Source: Amblyornis subalaris (Eukaryota > Chordata > Aves > Passeriformes > Ptilonorhynchidae). From it: a stretch of 64,000 nucleotides of DNA. The translations under genes and the position numbers were made by a program. Under the pieces are notes generated by a model, which had not been told where the DNA came from, made no database searches, and worked only from the letters and a program-made list of their open reading frames with translations. Of the stretch, positions 49,301 through 59,120 are shown in pieces; the stretch's first letter is position 1; every line of letters starts with the position of its first letter. Location of the stretch: NCBI GenBank assembly GCA_018881555.1, contig JACAXG010000061.1, forward strand, positions 2,666,001-2,730,000. The letters run 5' to 3'.

Positions 49301-52300
49301 AGAAGAAAGTACACATTNTATTTAGTCCTTGCCCATTAGTACTGTTTATTTACTTGCTGATAAATTATGCTGACATTTCCCCCCCAAGAAAATTTGTCCA
49401 TGCTACTGCAAGACAGATTGTTCACTTATGAACATTACCTGCCTTGGTGTGTCCACAGGGCACCTGGAGAAGACAGAAATAAAATTAAATGAAATCACAA
49501 AGTAAAGCCAACAGGAGAAAACAGGAGAAGTAGATGTATTTGTGCCATAACATTTCTGCATCTGTTTGTGTGGCAGAGCCCAAAAGGTGAAGTTGTAAGA
49601 AATGCTTTTCCAAGACCCCTACTAGAGATTGCTTCCTTTGGCCCAGGTGCATATTTTTCCTGGTTGTTGCAAGCAGAAAAAATGGATCAGTAAGCCATGC
49701 TATTTAATTTTTCACTTTTCCTAGCCAGGCCATCTTTCATGGTTTCAATGTAAAGTNCAATGCAATATCTGTGTGACCTTGTGGATTAGCTCTCATTCAT
49801 CTGTGCTGTGTAATTTAACTGAGGAAAGCTGGGATTTATAACTATTAGTTACAGACCATGTCTAAGAAATAATAGTGTCAGATGCCATTAACCAGTATGT
49901 AGAAAAGAATGGATACTGTTGAGGCCGGTTTTGCTTGTTTTTTAGCTATTTCCATCTAGAACACTGGTGAAAGTGCTATTTAACAATTATTCTCTTGCTA
50001 GGGATAGACACTGTTTATAAATTTCCTTTAATCTCTGATCTTCAATAAACTATGGCAAGCTGGTGAGCCTATTACTGTCTGCANAAAAAAAGGCCAAACA
50101 AATTGCTTTTCTGTTATCAAGACTGGGCATTTCTAATGTTAAATCCATATCAGAGGGTGCAGTTCGGACTCCCACGCACCTGGATGTTTCTGCCTTTTCT
50201 GCTGTGCTCAGGCCAGAGGTTGCAGGAGGGGCTCAGAGGCAGAAGATGGGTTCGTGGCAGCAGTGCAACACTTAATTATTTTAAAATTAAACACTTAATT
50301 TTTAGTGCCCACAAAAGACAGCATTAACTTCTTAATGTTCAGTCTTAAATAACACTCAGAAGCTATTTACATCATTTTACACAGCCCAGAAATTATCTGG
50401 TGAGTTTGTAAGATGGCTCTGTGGGACAGACTCTGTCGTGGGTTTGCAGGACAAGAACAAAGGAATAGAAGGGCTTGCCTGGATTTAGGCAAGAAGCCCA
50501 GGGCAAAGCTAGGGCTTTCTGACCTGTGCTCTTGGCTGCTCTGGCTTATATTGTTAGCCATTTTTTCTTTGACTGAGTTGAGCTGAGTTAATGTTTATGT
50601 TTATTCTACTGTCGTATACAACTGAATTCACTCATTTGACAACTTTCATTGTGAGCCAAGTTATTGTTGTATTTCAGCTTTTGAAATGTAGCTGTTTCTG
50701 CTCTACACTTAGTAACTGCATGGAAGATGGAGAGTCTTTGCATTTTCTTTGTGGAAACAGTGGCTCAGTTTGCTGGAGGGAATACGCATCATGAAATCAG
50801 ATGTTTCTAATTGCTCCTTGTTTCAGGAGTTGCTATTGAACACTGGAAATCATCTTTAATGCATGAGTAAGCCTGACGAACAGATAGACTTAAAAAACAT
50901 TGACTCAAAATAAATTTCTTGTGGAAGCAGAATAATTGTTGACTAATTCTCGTGGGAGAGATATATGAATTTCTTGCAGGCTTTTTTGAACAATAGGACT
51001 TGAAAGAGGCTCAGTGAAAAAGAAAGGTGCACTTAATCCTGCAACATAGTATTGTTGATTGCCTTTTGTCATTAGGGCATCTTCCTCTGATTAACAAAAT
51101 TCCATATAGTCCTCAGGGAGAGAGGTATCTTCCAAGAAATGCCTGTAAATTAAAAGTAATTGTCCCAGTGTGATAGGCAAGAGCATATGTAACTCCTAAA
51201 TCCTCAACTGACATCATAGTTTCTGAGGCATTTTCTTTGGAAAGAAAAGGAAAATAAATGTTCTAAGGCAAAGTAATAGGTTACTTGAATTAAGCCATTT
51301 GAGGAAATTAATATTTGTAAGTAAAGACTTGTTGCACATGAAGGTGAAGTTTTGCAAGGGGAAGATGGTAGGAGGCCATGCCCATGTGTTTCCACCCCAG
51401 AGTCCCCTCTGGCAGCGGGGAGCAGCCAGGAGCAGCCGCCAAGGCAGCACCTCTTCCCGTGGCTGCTGGCAGCTGCCCAGGGGCCGCCAGAAACACCTGA
51501 AATCACCAGGTTTTGTAAAACCCTGTGAAGCCAGGGAATAGAGCTTGGGAAGTGGAGGGAGGGCAGAGGACGCCAAAGTATTGCAGGATTTTGACCCAGA
51601 CATGTAAGACTGTCATGTAGAACATCACCCAGGAATCCAGTTCTGGTTGCTCAATCTGAAACGCTTTATTGATGCCCAGAAAATGCAGACCCTCAAAATC
51701 TTTGGCTGTTTGAAAATTTTTGTCATCCTTGTTTTCATAAAGTGATGAAGTCAGTGACTGCCTGTCAAGGAGAGCATGGAAGCACTGGGAGCATGGAAAC
51801 ACGGGAACTTTGGTTGCGTGTAACTGGGACAGCCTCACTGTGTGGGGAGTCCTTGCTGTAGGATGGTGGGGACCTGCACAGAGTCGGGGTGTGGGGACTC
51901 CTAGGCTGGAGCTGTATAAGGCCAGACTGGTTTATAACCACACCCCCTGACTAATAAGTGTATGTATCACTCCAAGCTTCCTTTTAAATAAAAAATGAAA
52001 AATAGCTAATTAAATCCTGCTTCTAATGTTGTTTGAATTCTAAACCAAACCTGACCTATTTCTGATGTGTATTTTTCATTAAGGCTATATTGTAAAATGT
52101 AAGTTAAACAGCCTTTATGGCCCAAGTAATCTATTTTGCTTATTATCATAATGGGAACATACAGGCAGTATAAATATACAAGTTTAAACTAACTTGAATT
52201 TTTCTCTGCCCCCCTCCCCTTACTGAATCCAGTTAAAAACATGAAACTAAGCCTGTTATAACCCTGTTACAACCCTTTATGCTTTGTGCCAATGCCATCT

Positions 52301-52410
52301 GTGGGTTAGAAGATAATGAACTTTATTCCTATTAAGACCATTAAAAATATTTTTTCTCATAAGCTAGGGCTAGCATCTATCTCGCATCTGCCTAGCTAAT
52401 TTCCTTTGAT
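46371..52410. other. Long non-coding stretch, no supported gene
   Basis: Largely AT-rich single-copy-looking sequence. A short GC-rich patch at about 51,360-51,540 causes open frames in several phases (51204-51603). T-rich runs occur near 47753-47766 and 49196-49203. I see no CR1, LTR, tRNA-like or exon-like structure that can be defended. Confidence 0.45.
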
Positions 52411-52490
52411 GTCTTAGATTTAAACCAAAGGTTTTATAATGAGAGGTTTCAGGGAGTTAGTTATGCAGACCTTAGCAGTCAGCCCCAGAG
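52411..52490 (+). repeat. Direct repeat, copy 1 of an 80-bp segment
   Basis: The segment starts GTCTTAGATTTAAACCAAAG and contains GAGTTAGTTATGCAGACC. It is repeated about 1.05 kb downstream with roughly 80 per cent identity by eye. The flanks are not similar beyond a few bases, so this is not a pair of full LTRs. It may be two copies of an unnamed interspersed repeat or an old segmental duplication. Confidence 0.8.
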
Positions 52491-53461
52491 ACAAATTGTG
52501 TCTCTAAAAGTGACTGTCGTCATCCTGAGAAATATGAAGAGACGTAAGCAATGTGAAAACAACCCAGCAAAAAAAGCTCCAAATGCTTTTCATGTTTAAA
52601 GCAGCCTTTAGAGATAGAGATGTCTTATTTTGCTCTTTTTTTTTTTTCATGCACAGTCAGATTTTTGGAGCTAAAATAAATTTTTAATTTCTGAAGTGCT
52701 GTTTTAGTTCTTGTGCCCATATATGGAAAAGAAGATTGCCAATACGAAATGTTTGAAATGGGACACATGACAAATAACCCACTGTGAAGACAGACAGGGC
52801 TGGTCTATATGAGATTTGCAGTTAAACTTCACCAGTAAAAAAGCATTTTGTCTTGCTTTTGTGGCCTATCAACAAGACAGTTTGCATGATTTTAGAGTTT
52901 TGTTATGAGGGAAAAATACCAGAGGGGTGATTAAAATGGGATCTTGATAACAATGTTCAGGCATTTGTGACACAATGTACTTACTGTGTTTTTATTTACC
53001 ACAGCTGCCCTGGTGTTCTCCTGGATGCAGCAGATGATGTGTTTGAAGGAAGTGGTTGCACAGAAATTTATCTGAGTGTATCCGCATCTCCTATAGAGCG
53101 AGACAAACATTCAGTAACACAGATTTCCATGAAACTGTTGTTACTCAACATCATAACAAATTGATGTAATTTAGATGTATCCTGTTTGTGCAGTTTGTTC
53201 CAAAATATTTTTTTGTGTGTTCAGTTTTTAAACAGAAATATTGGGAGACCTTAGATTAAAAAAAAAATCCCTGGAGGAGTTTTATGGAAATATAGGGGGA
53301 CCCGAGGATGTTTGTCCCAGTGAATTTTTCATCATAGTTTTATTTATGACAGTTAGTTCTCCCAGAATGAGAATTTATTTATTTGTATGTTGTGAACTGT
53401 CACAGCTACAGGCTGAAGCCTGTGTGATCCCTTTCTTAAAAGCTGTTACAGTCTTTTTCGT
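52491..53461. other. Non-coding spacer between the two direct repeats
   Basis: About 970 bases of AT-rich sequence with T runs (52639-52649) and an A run (53259-53267). I recognise no reverse-transcriptase or transposase motif, so the flanking repeats do not obviously bound a mobile element. Confidence 0.4.
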
Positions 53462-53540
53462 GCCTTAGATTTAAACAAAAGGGTTTGTAATGAGGGGTCT
53501 TGGTGAGTTAGTTATGAAGACCTTAGAGGCCAGTCCCAGC
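53462..53540 (+). repeat. Direct repeat, copy 2 of the 80-bp segment
   Basis: It starts GCCTTAGATTTAAACAAAAG and contains GAGTTAGTTATGAAGACC, aligning along its whole length with the segment at 52411-52490 in the same orientation. A small minisatellite follows about 220 bases downstream. Confidence 0.8.
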
Positions 53541-53756
53541 AGTTCTGACCTCCAAGCCCAGGATAAGTAATGATGCCATATCCAGCATGTGTGAATAGTC
53601 AGAGATTAATGCTTGCAAGGGACAGAGTGCTTCGCAGCTCATGACAGTTCTTTTATATTAGCTCTGGCTTTTGTGCCAGACTCTGCAACTGCTGAACTCC
53701 TAGGTGACTGTAACTTCTGCTGATAAATTTGAGCACCTTTGTGACCCAGTGGCAAT

Positions 53757-53818
53757 GCTGTGGTTGTTGCACAGTGGTTGTTGTCACAGAGTGGCCGTTG
53801 TCCCAGAGTGGCCATTTT
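53757..53818 (+). repeat. Short minisatellite, about 3.7 copies of a 15-17 bp unit
   Basis: GCTGTGGTTGTTG is followed by CACAGTGGTTGTTGT (53770), CACAGAGTGGCCGTTGT (53785) and CCCAGAGTGGCCATTTT (53802). Units drift progressively from left to right, consistent with stepwise tandem duplication followed by mutation. Confidence 0.8.
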
Positions 53819-54479
53819 CTCTCCTGGCAGGAGCCAGCCCTGCATCCATCCCACAGTGCAAGAGCTAAAGTTTTANGATGAACCATCAGGAGTTAATGGA
53901 GCTTCCTGCAGTTACAAGCAGCCTCAAAGGATTAAGTTGTTCTTCTCACTTTGACCTCTCTGGATGGTTTAGTAGGACATCATCATAATTTTGTGTCCTC
54001 TTTTATCCTTTATGCTGGCGGCTAAATTTCATCTTCATGGATCTGTTTCACAGGTCGCAGCAATTTGCACATGATCTACACAGAGAAGGCGGGGAAACGG
54101 AGGCATAGAGAAAGCAACAGATAAAAACCTCTTGCTTAAACCAACTGATTCTCAAGTGCATATAATGGTTTTTTTATGTGGATCATATATTATAAAATAT
54201 CTTTTTGTTTCTGTCACACTTTCTGTCACAGCAGAACAGTTTCAGGTGTTGAAGGCCTGATGTCTCCTGCTGTCTCTGCTCACTTCCAGAGTGAAGGTTT
54301 CCTTATGGTGAAGTAAGTTCACGTTGCTTTGCTAATGAATTTGCTCGAGCTCCATGAGAGCTGGCAGCTCTTGTGGAAATAGCCGCTCACAGGGTTGAAC
54401 TGCGTGCACTCTACCTCTTCAGTGCCCATTTCTCAGTGAGGCCATGGTTATNTGATGGGAAGACATAATGTCATGTTAC
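53819..54479. other. Non-coding stretch with a possible MIR/L2-type relic
   Basis: GGGGAAACGGAGGCATAGAG (54091-54110) resembles the core of ancient MIR/L2 repeats, which carry an AAACTGAGGCACAGAG motif. Only about 20-40 bases can be matched by eye, so the assignment is tentative. Nothing else is recognised. Confidence 0.25.
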
Positions 54480-55257
54480 CTACAGCCTCAGATTTTTTTC
54501 TTGGTATGCCTGTTGCTGCTCTTCTTTCCCGTATGTGAGAGAAAGGAACCAGTGCAAGAGGTTTCTGAATACTGTAATGAGCACAATACCAAGAGTGGTG
54601 ATACTGACAATCTGACTAGTGGTGGCCATCGGCACCCCTTTTTTAATTCTTAGGTTTTCTTCACTCTGCTCATCTATCTGGACTTGGGATACTGTAAATG
54701 ATGAGCTGTGGAGTGCAGGTGGTGGTTGCTCCTCACGATAAGAAACAGTTGATGTGAGCAGTGAATCTGCCTTACGGGGCATTGAAAGGTTCTCTGTTCT
54801 TATTCCTTTATTCACCAGGGGCTATGTGAGACCAAATAGGAAGTTTGTCAAGAGGAGAACGGTGTCCCACAGCTGTGGGACTAACAGGGCTNGGGAGGAC
54901 CCAGCACCTCATGGTTGCATTGAGCTCATCAGGTGGAGTATAACCAATGGTGGTGGTGTTGGGCTGGAGGAAGCTGCCAGAGGAGACACCAGTTTTTATA
55001 TGGCTGCTGGTCATGCAAGGTGATAACTGGATATGGAAAAAGTGTTTGTTCAGAGCAGTAGCACAAGTGACAGTTCTGTCTGCATTGCTTGGAGCAAGTG
55101 CTGAAAGGCTTCTCTTCGGTACAGATGTCCCTGCTGGGCCCATGCTGTGATGGCAGGCTGTAAAGGATGTGCTTAAGTGCTGAGGTTGTTGCAGCAGCAA
55201 CTTAGGAAATACTTCTGTGTTGGGGTACTCAGTGACTGCAGGGAAATTTATGGCTAG
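54480..55257 (-). pseudogene. Possible decayed coding remnant with a C-terminal membrane segment
   Basis: On the minus strand an open frame of about 150 codons runs from 55257 to a stop at about 54808. A second frame overlaps its end and continues 111 codons to a stop at 54480. The second frame contains a hydrophobic stretch (SIVTTL-like, roughly residues 65-92) followed by a short tail rich in Glu, Gln and Lys, which is the layout of a single-pass membrane protein end. The first frame holds two N-glycosylation-type sites near NTTT and NATM. This could be an eroded envelope-type gene of a retroelement or a retrocopied membrane-protein gene. I recognise no family, and chance is not excluded. 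Confidence 0.2.
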
Positions 55258-56009
55258 GGTTAAGATTTTTCCACTGAATTACATGCGTAAAACTACAAGG
55301 GAAGTTCATAAGGACACATGGTTATGGATACGGCAACTTGTGAGAAAACCTCTGCATTGGCATAACTGTACAGTGGTGCATATGGGTAGGTTCACCCCAC
55401 AACAGCTGGGGGAATGTTAATCATGACTCTGATGGGAATCACACACTCTTGTTTGGGAGACGNCAGTGTGCATTGTGCTGATGAGGGGAAGTGGACAATC
55501 CCCCATCCACATATGCCTGGTGTTAACACACAGCATCCAGGGAGGGGATCCTAAAACACTCCTGGGACACTGTGTGCCTCCTATGGCAGTGCTGGTCCTG
55601 TCCCAGCTGAGGGAGGATAGAGTCAGAGAAGCTGTGTGATACAATCCATCTCTTGAGCCTGTCTGCCTCCTGAGTCACTGGCACCACTGATTCCTCCTTG
55701 TGTACCNCCTTGACGTGGACTCATCTCCTTGCTTGGGAACTGCTGGTCTCAAACAAAAGAGGAAAAGTTTAAGCCTTGATCCTGGTCAAAACTTGTGTCC
55801 AAGTTTCCTGTATCCCAGTTTAGTTTCATCCACTCCCTTGGCAGACCCCCTGTGTCTCTTAGGATATTTCCCCTGGATCTTTTGGAATTGAGCTCAAAGG
55901 TCTGCTTGTATTGTTTAATTGCACTTTTTTAAAGTTTTCNAATCTACAACCTGGAGGAAACAACGTAATGGACATTGTGATCCAAGAATTCTTAGAAAAA
56001 AATTAATTT
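55258..56009. other. Non-coding stretch upstream of the possible remnant
   Basis: Minus-strand translation of 55417-55644 is open for 75 codons and might be an earlier part of the same remnant, but the frame between is broken by several stops. No LTR or pol-like motif is seen. Confidence 0.25.
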
Positions 56010-56500
56010 TACACGATTTTTTACAATATTTATTCATAAATAAATATTTATGCAACTCTGCTTGTCTCCTTAAATCAGATGTAAAGTAGCTAAAATTTTA
56101 ATTTCCATTTCTTTTCCTTCATGCCAAGTATCAAGTGATGTAGAAGACAGTTCAAACAAATCTCTCTGTGTAGTCAGTGTGATGGGGTCATCCTAAAACA
56201 ACTAATGTTTATGAGCAAAAAATGGTGGGGACATTAGGTTGTGTTTATTCAATTTAAGCATCTAAATCCAATTTCGACATCTGTTGTGTCATATTTAGCT
56301 TTTAAATTAAACTCTTGGGAAAATTAATGTTACAAATGCAGTAAGGTGATTACAAAATTATTGTTCCCCAAGATGCATGATTTATGATGTTTATAATGCT
56401 GTTTTCTGCAGGTTGTAATCAAAGAAGCCAAGCAGAGAATAAGGGATGCACAGAATGAGCTCAATAGGCATGTTAATTAAGAGAGNTTAAGGATCATGGG
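56010..56500. promoter_or_regulatory. AT-rich enhancer-like block (candidate conserved non-coding element)
   Basis: Repeat-free AT-rich sequence with ATAAATATTTAT, AACTAATG, AAAATTAATG, GATGCATGATTTATGATG and TTAATTAAGAG strings, typical of homeobox-dense conserved enhancers. Inside it, GTTTTCTGCAG (ending 56411) looks like a splice acceptor leading into 23 codons (VVIKEAKQRIRDAQNELNRH and a stop at 56478). That could be a terminal exon or just part of the element. Confidence 0.22.
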
Positions 56501-57819
56501 GAAGGACATGATTGTTCCCCTTACTGGCATTTGATATCTTAATGTCCAGTCACTGTAAACAGGGGCAGGCCTGTCTTAAATGTGGGTGAACAGGGAAATG
56601 GGAGAGATTTGTCGCAGAGGTACTCAGCATTATTAGCTTCATACAGCACCCTGCAGGCAGTTGTAATTGGAGGTATCTGTTTTAATTAGAAGAACAAGAA
56701 AGATGTTACTGAAGACTTCTCCAGAGAGCACACCCGTCCTGGGGTAAGGTGTAGGAAGAAGTAGCAGCCAGCCTCTGAAAGTGGCTGAAATACTGAAGTA
56801 TTTTAATTGTTGGACACGTTCTATAATTTTCGCTTTCTTTTGTAGCCAATGAAAGAATGAGAGAGAATGTCCTAGGAATTGTCTTAAACTTCTCCCAGTA
56901 AAGACAGTACCTGTGTTTCTCAGGGAGTGTCCATACTATAGGTAGTCGGGCATAGCAAGCAACATTAGATAGGACTATAAAGGGCTTACCATTTTCCAGT
57001 TTGATCTTTGCTGTTTATGCTGACGTGTTTCTAATCTTTGGAGGCCCAGACTACAGAAAAATGTTATTTATGAATATTTCTCTGATCCGTGTCATACAGC
57101 TGGAGCTGTGGTTACATGCTGCCTATTGCAACTTGTCTTTATACACTATTAATGATGGTGTCTCAAAAATANTAAAAAGTTTTACTGACCAGCCAGTTTT
57201 TCAGAGTATTAGCAATATACTTCAATAGCAAATATTCTTTCTTTGTCAAAGCAANGACACACACTAATGGTGTGCAACATCTTAATGTATTTTCATTATT
57301 ATATGTTTGATATTTATCCTCTCTCATCCAGAGAAATTCTGTTTCATCCGATACCATATATCAAGACACAGAGGAGAAAAAGCTTGCAAGAGTGACAGTG
57401 GAAAAGAAAGCAATTATTTGTATTTAATTTGCTTCAGGGACCTTGTAACTCAGTGCCATATAATGTAGCTGAATGTTCACTTCACTTTATAAGCTTGCAA
57501 CTGGTACTCTGGGCAACTGAACAAACCTTGTAAAAATTAATAAATACTACCTAAACCAAACTCAGACACTGGAGTTTAGAACAATCATAAAAAGCAAAAA
57601 ACCAAATAAACCCTAAATCTTGGGAGAACAGATCAATATTATGATCTGTCCCTAGTATAAGTAGGACAGGAATTTGGATTACACTAATTTATGATAAAGC
57701 AAAGGAAACCATTGCATGCTGTAAGGTGGAGTCTTGAAAACCCCAGATGATTAATTTGATGACCTGGAAAGGTATTTACTATGGAAAAATACACTACTTT
57801 TGTATAATAATTACTTATG
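56501..57819. other. Non-coding stretch, no supported gene
   Basis: AT-rich sequence with no recognised exon, repeat family or RNA gene. Confidence 0.45.
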
Positions 57820-57965
57820 GAGTCATTATGTATTGTGCTGAGCACTAGGTTTCCAAGCAGGTAACAACACTAATTCCATCTGGCCTCATCCCTGTGAGGT
57901 AAGTAGTAGCAGCAAAATATTGATTGCTTCGGAATGAACCCTGGAGGTGGCAGAGGTCAAAGGTT
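57820..57965 (+). mobile_element. Possible ancient MIR/L2-type repeat relic
   Basis: The word order GTGCTGAGCACTAGG, CTGGCCTCATCCCTGTGAGG and TAAGTAGTAGCAGC, ending AGAGGTCAAAGG, resembles ancient amniote MIR/L2 sequence (TGTGAGGTAGGTA... AGGTCACA). The match is diffuse and recognised by eye only, so it may be chance. Confidence 0.3.
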
Positions 57966-58839
57966 TTTACGCATCTAAAATGATACAGTGGAGATTGCTC
58001 TGACTCAGTTCAAGATCTCTGTATGTTTTTTTTCCATTGGAGTTACTTGGAAATTCCAGCCAGTTTGCTGCACAACTTACGTTGTATTTGTAGAAACTTC
58101 CGGTCTCTAAATTCTTCAGNATATTTTCGTGGGCAGATTGTGAACTTCGGTAGCCTTGGACAGCTTTTCAAATGAGTAACCCTGCAGTAGTACCAGCTAA
58201 TATTGAGATGCAATGTCATGTTATGTGTAATTGCCTGTCACGCTGAGATGATACCAGAAGGTTGGTTCCACTAACCATATCACCATCAACCATCCATCCA
58301 TTCATTGTCTTTGCCCTGGACTGGACCTTGTAATCAGNTGATTTTACACAAGAAATGTGCCAGAAAAATGTGGCCAAGGATAAGAGGTTGAAGAGCGGGA
58401 ATGCTTCCTCTGATGGGAAGCCGCTTGCTTGCTTTGTGTCAGTGTAACATCAGATCAAGAAGTGATCTTCAGTGTGTGTAAAAGGAAGTACAGCCTAATT
58501 GTTAGAAAATACTGAAAATTGTCCTTAAAGATCATCTTTGTCTTCCAAGATGGGGCCCAAGAAGATGTCAATACTTTCCAGCTTGAATTTGAATGAAGGT
58601 GTTGCACAAAGCCAAAATTCATATAAAACTTCAGTAGGGACGAGGTGAGACAAGCTCAGTAATTATTTCTCTTCCCCTTATCTGGTGCAACATAAGAAAA
58701 TAGAACAGGGCAATCAGTAAGAGATCTGTAAGGTATCACACGTTCCCTTACTCCATGGCACTCTAGTGGCATAGAGGATGTCCCCTACATAACTGTGAGC
58801 TGGCAAATATGATCCACTGTATGATCACACTGCCTGAAA
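57966..58839. other. Non-coding stretch, no supported gene
   Basis: No gene or repeat recognised. Confidence 0.45.
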
Positions 58840-59120
58840 TGTTACAATCTTCCTAGACAATCTGTTCTGACACTTACCTATTCTTCCTATTAGAAGATTT
58901 TTCCCAGTATTAATGTACTGTCTCTTCTTGCATTTCAAGTTCAGTGCTCTCTGTCTTGCCTACACAGTCCTGAGTTATTTGTAGAATTCTTCCTTTGATG
59001 CTTTCTTTCACATAATTGAAAGCTGTTGTCATGTCTCCCTTGAGTCTTCTCTAAACTCAGCATTGCAGATTGCAGGTTTTTTCTGGGGTTCTTCAGTCCC
59101 CTGTCTTAAGCCATTCCATG
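58840..59120 (-). mobile_element. Old CR1-like LINE fragment, minus orientation
   Basis: ACAATCTGTTCTGACACTTA, then TTTTTCCCAGTATTAATGTACTG, GAAAGCTGTTGTCATGTCTCCC and TTGAGTCTTCTCTAAACTCAGCATTGCAG follow the order of an antisense CR1-type 3' region. That region normally reads with words close to TGTCATGTCTCCCCTGAGTCTTCTCT. The fragment is highly diverged, suggesting an older insertion than the copies at 9.7 or 43.2 kb. Similarity may continue to about 59,340 but becomes too weak to support. Confidence 0.6.

Noticed and set aside
51204..51603. Several overlapping frames of 62-129 codons in a GC-rich patch.
   Set aside because: Open in many phases at once because of GC content; no splice structure or domain was seen.
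52411..53540. The direct repeats read as the two LTRs of a retroelement.
   Set aside because: Similarity is limited to about 80 bases, no TG...CA ends are shared, and no retroviral motif lies between them.
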